Assembly (NCBI GenBank): GCA_015680685.1
Contig: MNCI01024940.1
Span: 66,319-130,318, forward strand
Source: Gnetum montanum
Lineage: Eukaryota > Streptophyta > Gnetopsida > Gnetales > Gnetaceae
Length of the DNA stretch: 64,000 nt
Reading direction: 5' to 3'
In this document: one piece after another, positions 1 through 12,700 of the stretch
Numbering within the stretch: position 1 is the stretch's first letter
Layout of the letters: the number at the start of each line of letters is the position of its first letter
Program-made: the position numbers and the translations under genes
Notes under the pieces: generated by a model
The model's input: the letters and a program-made list of their open reading frames with translations, nothing else
Told to the model about the DNA's origin: nothing
Database searches by the model: none

Positions 1-3000
1 GTACTCTCATGGACAACACTCTCATGGAGGATGCTCTCAAGGAGAACACTATCAAGGAGCATGCTCCGACAAAGGCTAGTCCAAGGGAGGCCTCTCTCAA
101 GGAGAACACTCTCAACAAGGACGCTCTCGAGGAGAACACTCTCATGTGCGTAATGCAAGATGCTCCTAGGGAGAACGGTCTCAGGGAGGTCACTCTGAGG
201 AAGAGAGCTCTCTATTAGGGAGCCCTCTAAGAGGGAGCTCTTAATAAGGGCACTTTCAAGGAGAGCACTCTCATGTGCGTATCGCAAGGTACTCTCAAGG
301 AAAGTGCCCTCAAGAAGAACAATGTCCAACAGGCCGCTCTAATAGAGGAGGCTTTCAAGGAAAACACTCTCAAGAATGGTGATGTGGGGGAGGGCACTCT
401 CACAGAGAATGTTCTTCAAGGTGAACACTCTCATGTGCTTAATGCAAGGTGCTCTCATTGACAACACTCTTATGAAGGCTACTCTCAAGAATAATGCTCT
501 CACGGAGGCTGCTCTAAGGGATAACACTCTCATGGAGAATCCTCTCAAGAAGGGTGCTCTAAAGGAGATCACTCTTCAATAAAAAGATCTTAAAAAATGG
601 GCTCCAAGGAAAACACTCCTATTGAGGACCCTCTCAAATAGAATGCACTTTGAAAAGCCACTCTAACAAAGGACGCTCTCAAGCAGAACACTCTCAAGAA
701 GGGTGTCCCTAGTGAGACCGATCTCAAGGAGGGCATCCTAATGGAGGGAAATCTCTAAGAGAACGCTCTGAATGAGGGTGCTCTTGAGGAGAACACTCTC
801 ACATGGATAATGTAAGGTGTTCCCAAGGAGAATGATCTAAGGGAGGTCACTCTAAGAAAGAGTACTCTCTGGGATGTTCTCTTCCAAGAGGGAGCTCTCA
901 ATGAGGGCACTGTCGAGGAAAACACTCTCATGTGCATAACTCAAGGTGCTATCAGGGAAGGCTCTCTCAAGGAGAACACTCTCCAAAAGGCCACACTAAT
1001 GGAGGGAACTCTCAAGGAGGACGCTCCCACTAAGAACATTTTTAAGGAGGATTCTGTAAAGGAGGACATCCTTAGGCAGACCACTCTTAGGAAGGGTGTT
1101 CTTGGGGAGGGCACTCTCCAATATAATGCTCTTAATGACAGCACTTTGAAGATCAACACTCACACATGCGTAACACAAGGTGCTCTCATGGAGGGACCTC
1201 TCATGGAGAATGCTCTTAGGAAGGGCAATCTAAAGGAGAGAACTGTTCAACAAAATGATGTCAACGAGGCAGTTCCAAGGAGAATGCTCCACAAATGGTC
1301 ACTCTAACAAAGGGCACTCTTAAGGAGGATACTCTTAGAAAAGGCACTCTTTGAAAGAATGATCTCAATAAGGATGCTCTCAAGGTGAAAACTCTCACGT
1401 GTGTAGTGCAAGGTGTTCTCATGAACAATGCTCTCAAGGAGAACACTCTAATGGAGGATGCTCTCAAGGAGAACACTGTCGTGGAAGGTGCTCTCAAGGA
1501 GGGCACTCTTCAACAAAACACTCTCAACAAGGATGCTCCAAGGAGAACACTTTCGGTGAGGGTGCTCTCAATAAGAAAACTATTCAGATGGCCGCTCTAA
1601 TAGAGGCCACTCTCAAGAAGAATGCTCTCATGGAGGGACATGTCATGGAGGATGCTCTCAAGGAGGGCATCCCTAGGGAGACAACTCTCAAGGAGGGCAT
1701 TCTAATGGAGGATGATCTCCAAGAAAATGCTCTCAACAAAGGTTCTTTCAAGGAGAACATCCTCATGTGAGTAATGCAAGATGATCTTAGGGAGAAAACT
1801 CTGAGGAAGGTCACCCTAAGGAAGAGAGATCTTTGTGAGGGTGTCCTCTGAGAGGGAGCTGTCAACAAGGCCACTCTCGAGGAGAACACTCTCACATATG
1901 TAGTGCAAGGCACTCTCAGTGAAGGTGCTCTCAAGGAGAACAACCTCCAAAAGGCTGCTCTAATAGAGAAGGATCTCAAGAAGAACACTCTCAAGGAGGG
2001 TGCTCATAGGGAGGGCACTCTCATAGATAATGCTCTTGAGAAGAGTGTCCTCAGGGAGATCGCTCTCAAGCAGGGCACTCTTAGGAAGGGTGCTCTCTAA
2101 TAGAATTCTATCAACTAGGATGCTCTCAAGGAGAACACTCACACAAGAGCACAAGGTGCTCTCATGGAGGCTGCTCTCAAGGAGAATGCTCTCATAGAGT
2201 CAAATCAGATGTAGAAAGCTCTCAGGGAGAACACTCTCAGGGAGGGCACTCTCATAGAGAACACTATTAAGAAGGACACTATCAAGATTGGCATCCTTAG
2301 GAAGATAGCTCCCATGGAGGGCGTTCTCAAGGAAGGCACTCATAAGGAGTGCCCTCTCCAATAGAACATTCTAAATGAGGGTGTTCTCAAGGTGAATACT
2401 CTCACATGCGTAACGCAAGGTGCTCTCATGGTAAACTTTCTCATGGAGGATGCTCCCAAGGAGAATGCTCTCATAGAGAACACTCTTAGGAAAAACTCTC
2501 TCAGTAAGGGTGCTCTAAATAAGGGCACTCTTCGATAGAAGAATCTCAATGAGGGTGCTCTCCAAGAGAATACTCCAAATGAAGGAGCTCTCAAAGAGTA
2601 CGCTCTTTGGGAGGCCACTCTTAAGAAAAATGCTCTTGAACACAACAATCACACAGAGAATGCTCTCAAGATGGATGCTCTCAAGTAGGGCATCCCCATG
2701 AAGACTGCTCTCAAGGGGGAATTCTAATGGAGGACACTCTCCAAGAGAACGCTCTCAAAAAGGGCACTCTCAAGGAAAACACTCACGTGCACAATGTAAG
2801 ATGCTCTCAAGGAGAATGCTCTGAAGGTGGTCATTCTGAGGAAGAGAGCTCTCAAGGAGAACACTCTCAAGTAGGGAAATCTCACATACACCACTCTTAA
2901 GGATGATGGTCTTAAGGAGGGCATACCCAGTGAGACCAATCTTAAGGAAGGTGTTCTAATGGAGGTAGCTCTCCAAGAGAACAATTTCAACAAGGGTACT

Positions 3001-3115
3001 CTTGAGGAGAACACTCTCACATGCATAACACAAAGTTCTCTCAGGGAGAATGATCTAAGAGAAGTTGTTTTAAGGGAAATAGCTCTCAAAGAGGAAGCTC
3101 TAAGAAAAATGCTCC
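1..3115. repeat. Degenerate 15-bp minisatellite array (block 1)
   Basis: The stretch is built from degenerate copies of a 15-bp unit close to CTCTCAAGGAGAACA, with variants such as CTCTCATGGAGGATG. A longer variant containing CATGTGCGTAATGCAAGG recurs irregularly every ~100-400 bp. Because 15 is a multiple of 3, every frame on both strands gives long pseudo-ORFs with five-residue periodicity (LKEN/LKEG on plus, SLRAP/SLRVF on minus). These are broken by stops everywhere, so I do not call them genes. The unit holds a short dyad, TCTC-AAG-GAGA. By context (modules and an 18S pseudogene nearby) it is probably rDNA spacer-derived; that origin is inference. Confidence 0.9.
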
Positions 3116-3411
3116 ACCACGGAACATGCCTGCAATGCTACAAGCCTTTTATCTCAAATTGTAAGTGAGGACACCACCTTCTCCAAGGTTATCCTTCTTC
3201 GCAATAAGGCTCTTGAGTCATAGACATGAACAATGAGGCTACGATATCATGGGTAGGTCAAGGCATCTCTGGGGGAGAAACCCACTTATCGCTCTATCAC
3301 TACAACCAGTCGTCAACTCTACCTTCTCATATATATGTTGATTGGACCATTTTTAGCCATACCATCCTACATCCTTATAAATTTTGTCACAAAGGACTAG
3401 CTCAATGAGAG
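3116..3411 (-). promoter_or_regulatory. ~300-bp spacer module, copy 1; possible Pol I spacer promoter
   Basis: This non-array sequence recurs at 16077, 30847 and 33346, in part at 35050, and inverted in part at 34478. Copies share recognisable blocks: GCTACAAGCCTTTTATCTCAA, a GGGGAGAAACCCAC block, TATATATGTTGATTGG, and near the right end a box that reads TTATAAGG(G/A) on the minus strand (3373-3380 here). Plant Pol I initiation sites typically resemble TATATA(A/G)GGG. Here the final G is A. Promoter function is inference; the repeat itself is seen directly. The apparent short ORFs in it are not conserved between copies. Confidence 0.5.
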
Positions 3412-5405
3412 AACTCTCAGGGAGAGTGCTCTCACGTGCATAGCACAAGGCACTCTCGGGGAGGGTGCTCTCAATGAGAATGCTCTCCAAAGGGCAGCTC
3501 TAACTAATGATGCTCTCAGGGAGGGTGCTCTCACGGAGACCATTCTAAAGGAGGACCCTCTCAAGGAGACCACTCTCATGGAGGGTATTCTCAAGGAGGT
3601 CACTCTTAGAAAGGAAGATCTCAATGAGGGTGGTCTCGAGGAGAACGCTCTTAGGGAAGGTGCTCTCAAGGACAACGCTCTTGGGAAAGGCACTCTCAAG
3701 GACAACACTCTCTAAAACTCCTCTCTAATAGAGGAAGCTCCCAAGGAGGGTGCTCTAAGGGAGGGAAATCTCACTAAGAACATTCTGAAGGAGGATGCTC
3801 TTGATGAGGGAGTCCTCATGAAGACTTCTCTCAAGGAGGGCTCTCTTAGGAAGGATGTACTCTGAAAGAACGCTCTCAAGGTGAACACTCTCATATGCGT
3901 AACACAAGGTGCTCTCATGGACAATGATCCCATGGAGAACACTCTCATGGAGGCCGCTGTAACAAAGGATGCTCTCAGGAAGAACACTCTTAGGGAGGGT
4001 GCTCTAAAGGAGGGCACTCTTTGAAAAAAGGCTCTCAACAAGGGCACTCCAGGGAGAATGCTCCTAATGAGGGTACTCTCAAGAAGAAAACTCTTTAAAT
4101 GGCCACTCAAAAGTAGGCCACTCTCAAGAAGAATGCTCTTGTGGAGGGACATCTCATGGAGAACACTCTCAAGAAGGGTGTCCCTAGGAAGATGGCTCTT
4201 AAGGAGGGCACTCTAATCGGGGGAACTCTCCAAGAGAATGCTCTCAACAAGGGTGATCTCAAGGAGAAAACTATCACATGCATAATGCAAGGTGCTCTCA
4301 GGGAGAACACTTTGAGGGAGAGTGCTCTCTGGCAAGGTTCCTTCCTAGAGGGAGCTCTCAACAAGGGCACTCTCAAGGAGAACACTCTCATGTGCATAGA
4401 GAAAGGCACTCTCAGGGAAGGCACTTACAAGGAGAATGCTCTTGGAAAGGCAACTCTAACAAAGGGCACTATCACAAAGAATGTTCTTAACACTCTCAGG
4501 GAGGGCACTCTCACAGAGAATGCTCTTGAGGAGGGCATCCTTAGAGAGGGCACTCTTATAAAGGGTGCTCTCTAATAGAACGATCTCAATGAGGACACTC
4601 TCAAGGAGAACACTCACACGAGGCCACAAGATGCTCTCATGGAGGGCGCTCTCAATAAGAACACTCTCATGGACCTAGAACTAAGGTAGAAAGCTCTCAA
4701 GGAGAACGCTCTAAATGAGGGCACTCTCACAGAGAATGCTCTTAAGGAGGATGCTATCGAGGTTGGCGTCCTTAGGGAGATAGCTCTCAAGGAGGGTGTT
4801 CTTAGGGAGGGAACTCTCCAAAAGAACATTCTCAATGAGGGCATTCTCAAGGTGAACACTGTCACGTGCATAATGCAAGCTGATCTCATGGACAACTTTC
4901 TCATAGAGGATGCTCCCAAGGAGAACGCTCTTGTAGAGTCCACTCTTATGGAAAATGCTCTTGTGAAGGGCGCTCTAAAGGAAGGCACTCTTTGATGGAA
5001 CGATCTCAATGAGGGAAGTCTCAAAGAGAATGCTCCTAGTGAAGGAACTCTCAAGGAGAATTCTCTTTAAAAGGCCACTTGAATGGAGGGTACTCTTAAG
5101 AAGAATGCTCTCATGGAGGGCGATCTCATGAAGAACACTCTCAAGGAGGGCATCCCCATGGAGACCGCTCTCAAGGAGGGCGTTCTAATGGAGGGCACTC
5201 TCCAAGAGAATTCTCTCAACAAAGGCTCTCTCAAGGATAACACTTTCACGTGCGCAACACAAGGTGCTCTAAAGGAGAATGCTCTAGGGGAGTGCAATCT
5301 CATGTATAATGCTATTAAGGAGGATGCCCTCAAGGAGGGCATCCCCAGAAAGACCAATCTCAAGGACGATGTTCTAATGGAGGTAGCTCTCCAAGAGAAC
5401 AATCC
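3412..5405. repeat. 15-bp minisatellite array (block 2)
   Basis: The same degenerate 15-bp units as block 1. It starts directly at the module edge with the CTCTCAGGGAGAGTGCTCTCA variant that also follows the other modules. It ends near AAGAGAACAATCC, where the sequence changes to a non-repetitive spacer. No coding gene is supported. Confidence 0.88.
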
Positions 5406-6114
5406 TACTATGCAACCCATGGGTGTGCGGGATGAGAACCCATGAAGCACCAGCACCATAGCTATTTAGTGCAATGCTTCTGACTACCCCTACATTTTCC
5501 TAAAGAAATGACATGCCTTGCAACGTATAGGCCAAGGGTAACCATTCACCTAGAACACATGCGACAGGAGAAGAGAACTACACCCAGCCATCGCATCTTT
5601 TCTACTCCCTCGAGTAGAATCATATGGCCTAGGGAAGAAAAGAGAAGCCCTCATATGTCCAACCTTGTATTTTTAAAGCTATTTGCGACATGCTGACCAA
5701 TCATGAATGTAAGGCTTCATGAATTTCTCACCGATGTGTAGACACTCCATTTGTAGGTTGCCACTTCTAAAAAAAGCATCTCCCCACCTATCCTCAATGG
5801 ACGATGGTGATCATGGCTAACATGTCCTCCATCAGGAGGGAAACTAAGCCCCCTCCTTCGAATGCTCCATATCAATCCCTTTTTTCTTTCTCCCCAAAAA
5901 TCTACCTGGGTGATGGTGTGCCCTTCGGGCCATCAATTCATCGAATGTGTGAGGCATAATTTGAACATAATGTCTTGGGCCCCTTCCAAGCACATGCTCT
6001 CCCCAAAAAGTCTTGTCCCGATGTGGCAGCACTATTATGGTCCCCCCAAGCATTCTTCACCGCTGCAATGGAAAAGCAAGACCATAACCAATGAGACAAA
6101 AGCATGTGCGCATC
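5406..6114. other. Unique spacer 3' of the 18S pseudogene (possible ITS1 remnant)
   Basis: About 700 bp without array units and without a convincing gene. It lies just beyond the 3' end of the minus-strand 18S pseudogene, where ITS1 would be expected. I looked for the conserved 5.8S core and did not find it. The junction with the 15-bp array at ~5405 therefore implies that 5.8S and 26S have been deleted or moved. The ITS1 assignment rests on position only. Confidence 0.35.
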
Positions 6115-7833
6115 AATGATCCTACCATAGGTTCACCTATGGAAACCTTGTTACAACTTATCCTTCTTCTAAATGATAAGGTTTAATGATCTTCTCATGA
6201 TGTTGATGATGGTGAAACCATCATCATCGCCATAATTTGAACATTTCACCAGATCGTTCAATCAGTAGGAGCGACAAGCGGTGTGTACAAAGGGCAAGGA
6301 CATAGTCAATGTGAGTTGATCACTCATGCTTACTAGGAATTCCTCATTCAAGACCAATAATTACAAAGATCTATCCCCATCATGAGGCATTTTCCTAAGA
6401 TTTCCCAATCCTCTCGAACTAGGGAAAGAAGCTCACTAAATGCATCAATCTAGTGCACATGTCGCCCAGAACATCTAAGGGCATCATAGACTTGTTATTA
6501 CCTAAAACATCCATGGCCTGAGTGGCCATAATCCCTCTAAGAAGCTATTCGCAAAGGGCATACCTTCACATAGCTGGTTAGCAGGCTTAGGTCTCATTCG
6601 TTAATGAAATTAATCAGAAAAATCACTCCACCAACTAAGAACAACCATGCACCACCACCCATAGAATCAAAAAAGAGCTCTTAATCTATCAATCCTTACT
6701 ATGTTTGGACTTGGTAATTTTTCCCGTGTTCGGTCAAATTAAGCCATAGGCTCCACTCCTGGTGGTGTCCCTCCATCAATTCCTTTAAGTTTTAGCCTTG
6801 TGACCATACTCCCCCTGGAACCCAAACACCTGATTTCTTGGAAGGTGCCAACGGAGTCCTAAGTGTAACATCCACTGATCCCTAGTCTACATCGTTTATG
6901 GTTGAGACTAGGATGGTATTTGATCATCTTTGAACCCTCAAATATTATTCTTGATTAATGAAAACATCCTTGGAAAATGATTTCGCACAAGTTCATCTTT
7001 CATAAATCCAAGAATTTCACCTCTGACAATGAAATACAAATGCTCCCAACAGTCCCTATTAATCATTACTCACATCCTAAAGGCCAACATATTAGGATCA
7101 AAATCCTATTACGTTATTCCATGCTAATGTATTCATAGCATAGCCTTGCGTTGAGCACTCTAGTTTTTTCAAAGTAACAGTGTCGAAGCTGTGACCCAGC
7201 CAGTTAAGGCCAACACCACATTGCTAACACAAGGAACAAAGTTGTTGATGCACACCACATTAGTGGACCGACCATCCCATCCCAAGATCCAACTATGAGC
7301 TTTTTAACTGCAATAACTTAAATATACATTATTAGAGCTGGAATTACCATGGCTGTTGGCACTAGACTTGCCCTCCAATGGATCCTCGTTAAGGGCTTTA
7401 AATTGTGCTCATTCCAATTACCAGACTCAATGAGCCTAGTATTGTTATTTATTGTCACTACCTCCCCATGACCCATCACAACCATGGTAGGCCTCTATCC
7501 TACCATCGAAATTTGATAAGGTAGAAATTTGAATGAAGTGTCATCAGCACAGGGGCCATGCAATCCATCTAGTTATCATGATTCACTAAGCAAATAAGTA
7601 ATCTCGCATTGGCCTTTTATCTAATAAATGCATCCCTTCCAAGAGTCAGGATTTTCTGCATGTATTAGCTCTAGAATTACTATGGTTATCTAAGTAGCAA
7701 GGTACCATCAAAGAAACTATAACTGATTTAATGAGCCATCCGTAGTTTCACTGTTTGAAGTAAGTTCATACTTAGACATGCATGGCTTAATCTTTGAGAC
7801 AAGCATATGACTACTAGAAGGATCAACTAGGTA
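6115..7833 (-). pseudogene. 18S rRNA pseudogene (full span, decayed, internal deletion)
   Basis: Read on the minus strand, this follows plant 18S rRNA from end to end. The 5' end at 7833 is a variant of TACCTGGTTGATCC, followed by GCATATGCTTGTCTCAAAG. The 3' end near 6117 is a variant of GGTGAACC...GGATCA. Many universally conserved blocks are recognisable, for example CTTTTTAACTGCAATAACTT and CCACCAACTAAGAAC in the plus orientation. Most differences from the plant gene are C-to-T or G-to-A. About 100 nt are missing near 7470, where CCTCCCCATGA runs directly into CCCATCACAACCATGG. The span is 1719 nt against roughly 1800 in plants. It cannot make a normal 18S rRNA. The transition-rich decay fits a silenced, methylated rDNA copy, which is inference. 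Confidence 0.95.
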
Positions 7834-8480
7834 ACACCATGGGCACCCGTACAGTGGGCACTGTCATTCTTCCTTACTCAAAAGACACGAATGATCCTCC
7901 ATGCACCAATTTTGCACAGCATCTTTCATAGGCACCGTTCCTTGGTTTACACAATCGCATGCCCAAGAAACGCGACACCACAATAGGCAAAAAATGTAGC
8001 CTTTCTCTTAACCATAGACGTGCGAGTGATGAGGGCATCGCACAAGTGCACAGCTTATTTCCCACACCGTCCAACATTCATGCAAATGCCTAACATTGAG
8101 GTACACCTATGGGTTCCACCATCCCCTGGTACTATAACTGGACTTGAGAGCACTTCCTCAAAAATTCTTCTCCATGAGAAAAAAGTTCCATGTAGGAAGC
8201 AACAAATGCCGCATCGACAAAGGCCACTTAGGGGCACCCACTAAAGAACGAGCCATGTGAATGTGCATGAAGGACAAGAGAACTTGAGTCCTGTTGGTTT
8301 CCCAGCACATGCATGTGAACTTGCATCTACCACCCACACACTAATGAGTAGTCAAATCTGTGATTAGGAAAAGGAAACATGCACCCAACACTACCCCGTG
8401 GGGGTGTCAACATGCTCTCCTACCTCAACCATACCAAATCGACGTAGCCATTTGCACGTGCTCAACCGCTATTACATCCT
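7834..8480 (-). other. Sequence directly upstream of 18S (external transcribed spacer-like)
   Basis: Non-repetitive sequence adjoining the 5' end of the 18S pseudogene. In an rDNA unit this is the 3' part of the 5' external transcribed spacer. No ORF here looks like a real gene: the short open frames lack motifs and partly run into the repeats that follow. Confidence 0.4.
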
Positions 8481-9700
8481 ACAAAATAGGAGATGCATCC
8501 CAGCAACGTAAAACTAGCTGTGAACTGATGCTGATGGCATTGTTTGCATCAAAACATAATCCATGTGCCATCAAAAGGTACATGCAACCATCATCAACAT
8601 TACAAATGCAAAAAGAAAATCAGCCATGGGCACCCAATCGAAAACACATTCTCCTTGAGGTTCAAAGCATTTCCATCCTGGCTATCCAACCATCAAGGGT
8701 GAGGGATGTGTCCCAGCAACACAACCACTATAAAACAATGCTCAAAATGTGGTTCCAATCTCATCTCAAGGCAACAAGATGGAACATGTGTCGTACCAAG
8801 GAACATGCAACTATCGTCACATTATGGATGCCAAATGAAAATCACTTAAAAGCACCACTTCAGAATCCCATTCTCCTCGAGGGCAACAACGTTTCCATCC
8901 TCTCTCTATTCAAGCATTAGGATGATGGATGCATCCCAGCAATGCAACCACTTTGAACCAATGCTCACAACATGGTTCAAATCTCATCCCAATGCAACAA
9001 GATGGAACATGTTCCATACCTAGCAACATGCAACTATCATCACATTATGAATGACAAACGAAGATCGGCCATAGGGACCTCTCTTCAAAATCACATTCTT
9101 CTCAAGCCCAAGGACATTTCCATCCTCTCTTTATTCAAGCATCACAGTGAGGGATGCATCCCAGCAATGCAACCACTCTGAACCAATGCTGACAATGTGG
9201 TTCAAATCTCATATCAATGTAACAAGAGAAAACACATGTCGTCTTGAGGAACATGCAACTATCATCACATTATGAATGCCAAACAAAGACCAACCATAGT
9301 CAACACTTCGAAATTGCATTCTCTTCAAGGATGAGAATGTTTTGGTCCTCTCTCTATCCAACCATGAAGGTGGCAGATGCATCCTAGCAATGCAACCACT
9401 ATGAACCATCGCTCAAAACATGGTTCGAATCTTCATCTCAGCTCAATGCAACAATAGAAAACATGTGCCATCTCAGGAAAAATGACACTCTTGTCACATT
9501 ATGAATGAAAAATGAGGATTAGCCATAGGGACCTTTCTTCCAAATCGCATTCTCCTCGAGGGCGAGTATGTTTCCATCCTCTCTCTATCCACGCACCATG
9601 GTGGGGGATGCATCCAATCAATGCAACCACTGTAAAGCAATGACAATCGATGATAAAAGAAGAAAGAACACACCTGATGATACCCAGTGGGGGTGTCCAG
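8480..9700. repeat. ~222-bp tandem repeats (about 5-6 copies)
   Basis: A block close to GGATGCATCCCAGCAATGCA begins near 8488, 8706, 8928, 9152, 9376 and 9606, a period of about 218-230 bp. Each unit also carries AACATGCAACTATCATCACA-like and CATTCTCCTCGAGGGC-like segments. Copies differ mainly by transitions. An open frame of 186 codons at 8360-8920 lies across these repeats, is not kept in other copies and is not called a gene. Position suggests subrepeats of the rDNA 5' spacer. Confidence 0.8.
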
Positions 9701-9756
9701 ATGCTCTTGCTATCTCAACCGCACTAAATCAATGCAACCATTCCCATGAAATCATC

Positions 9757-12700
9757 TGATATCATTTTTGAAGAGGATCTTTCAATTCCATAGAACCATC
9801 AGTAGTGGCTCCAGTCCAGCAACAATCACACCCAAGGATAAAGAAATGGGCCTCATAGGATGAAGGCTTCCAGATACCCGAATTCCTTCATGATACTCAC
9901 ACACCCAAAACAATGGATCTTTGAAGAATGAGCCCCAAATATTTGTTGACTTCTCCTGATCCTTGAAGAACTTACCATCGAGGATGAGCATGCACCCAGA
10001 CTCGACAAGCTACTCCAAGGAAAAGCACAATGTAAGTCCTTGAATCCATGAAAGGTTATTTTCGAGATGGTACGATCAAGAAATGATAAACCAAATATTG
10101 AAAGCCACATCGTGAAATGAATAGTGAGACACATGCAAGTGCATGGAGAACAAGAGAGACTACGTCCTCTTTGTTCCTTGGCTCATGCAAGTGAACTCGC
10201 CACTACCATCCATGCACTACTAAGAAATCAAGTAGATGATAAGGGAGAGAAAACATGCACTAGAAACTACCCCATGGAGGGTGTACAGGTGCTCTGCCAC
10301 CTCAACTGCACCAAATCAATGTAACCATTTACATGAAATCAAATGATCATTTTCAGAGAGGATCTTTTAATCCCATAGAGCCATCAGTGATGAGGGAAGG
10401 CACAATGTATGTTCTTGAATTCATGAAAGCTTATTTTTGAGATGGTAAGACCATGAAACGGTCACCTGAATAATAAAATCCTTGATCCACAATGAACAAC
10501 GGGGCACCTGTGACTGCATGGAGAACAAAAGAGACCAATTCCTCTTTGTTTCTTGGCTTGTGCAAGTAAACTTGCCACTACCATGCATGTGCTACTAGGC
10601 AATTGAATCAATGATTAGGTAGAGAGACCATGCACCTGACGCTACCCCGCAGGGACATCTAGATGCTCTACTACCTCAACTACATAAAATCAATGGAACC
10701 ATTTCCAAAAAAATCAATTGATAAAGTTTTTAGAGAGGATCTTTCAATCTCGTAGAGCCATCAGCGGTGGCTCCAATCTTGCAACATCTGCAATAATCAC
10801 ACCCAGGCATAAAGAAATGAGCCTCTCAGGTTGTAGGGTTCCACCTACCTGAATTCACCATTAAGTTACTGTACAACTGAAAACTCCTTTGTGAAACCCA
10901 AAGATAGAGCATCGTGCAAGCAAAAGAAGGGATTTTTGAGACATGAGCCTCAAACATCTATCTGACTAATCCTAACCCTTGGAGAACCTACTACTAGTTT
11001 TGAGCATGTGCTGAAAATTGACAAGTTACTCCAAGGAAAGGCACAATGTATGTTCTTAAATCCATGAAAGCTTATTTTCAAGATGGTAAGACCATGAAAT
11101 GGTTAGCTGAATAATAAAATCCTTGATCCACAATGAATAGCAGAGCACCTGTGACTGCATGGAGAACAAAAGAGACCAAGTCCTCTTGGTTTCTTGGCTT
11201 GTGCAAGTGAACTTGCCACTACCACCCATGCACTACTAGGTAATTGAATCAATGATTAGGTAGAGAGACCATGCACCTAATGCTACCCCACAGGGACGTC
11301 CATATGCTCTACTACCTCAACCACACAAAATCAATGGAACCATTTCCACAAAATCAATAGATAAATTTTTTAGAGAGGATCTTTCAATCTCGTAGAGCCA
11401 TCAGTGATGGCTCCAATCTCGCAACATCTACAACAATCATACCTAGGCATAAAGAAATGAGCCTCTTAGGATGTAGGGTTCCACCTACCTAAATTCACTA
11501 TTAAGTGACTGCACAACTGAGAAATCCTTCGTGAAACTCAGAGATAGAGCATTGCATAACCAAAAGAAGGGATTTTTGAGACATGAGCCTCAAACATCTG
11601 TCTGATTGCTCCTAACCCTTGGAGAACCTACTACTAGTTTTGGGCATGTGCTCAAGCTCGACAAGTGACTCCAAGGGAAGGCACAACATAAGTTCTTGAA
11701 TCCATGAAAGCTTATTTTTGAGATGGTACGACCACAAAATGGTCACCCAAATAATAAAATCCTCAATCCACAATGAACAACGAGGCACCTGCAAGTGCAC
11801 GGAGAACAAAACAAACCAAGTCCCTCTTCATTTATCAGCTCATGCAAGTGAACTCACGACTACCACCCATGCACTACTAGAAAATTGAATCAGTGATTAG
11901 GCAAAGAAAGCATGGACCTGACGCTACCCTATGGGGATGTCCAGATGCTCTTCCATGTCAACCATACCAAATGAATGCAACCATTCACACAAAATCAACC
12001 GATATTATTTTCAGAGAGGATCTTTCAATCTCGTAGAGCCATCAGTGGTGGATCTGATCTCACAACATTTCCAACAATCACATCCAAGCATGAAGAAATG
12101 AGCCTCTCAAGATGCAGGCTTCCAGATACCTAAACTCACCATTAATTGACCACACAACTAAAAACTCATTTTTGTGAAACCTAGAGATAAAGTGTCACGT
12201 AGCCAAAATAAGGGATTTTTAAGACATGGGCCTCAAACATCTGTCTTAGTGCTTCTAATCCTTAAAGAACTTACTACCATTTTTTAGTGTGCACTCAAAC
12301 TCAACAAGCTACTCCAAGGGAAGGCACAACGTATCTTCTTGAATCCACAAAAGCTTATTTTTGAGATGGTACAGCCATGAAATAGTCACATGAACTAATA
12401 AAATGCTCAATCCACAATGAACAACAAGGCACCTGCAAGTGCATGGAGAACAGAAGAGACTAAGTCCTCTATGTTTCTCAGCTCGTGCAAGTGAACTCAC
12501 CACTACCACTCATACGCTACTAGGCAATTGAATCAGTGATAAGGTAGAGAGAGGATGCACCTAACACTACCCCATGGGGACATTGATATGCTCTGCTACC
12601 TCAACCATACCAAATCAATGCAACCATTCCCATGAAATCATACGATATCATTTTCAGAAAGGATCTTTCAATACCCCATAGAGCCATCAGTGGTGCCTCC

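Noticed and set aside
5844-6119. Opposed ORFs of 69 and 85 codons next to the 18S 3' end
   Set aside because: Short, overlapping on both strands, no motif, partly entering the rRNA pseudogene.
8360-8920. 186-codon ORF upstream of 18S
   Set aside because: It lies across 222-bp repeat units, is not open in the neighbouring copies and has no recognisable motif.
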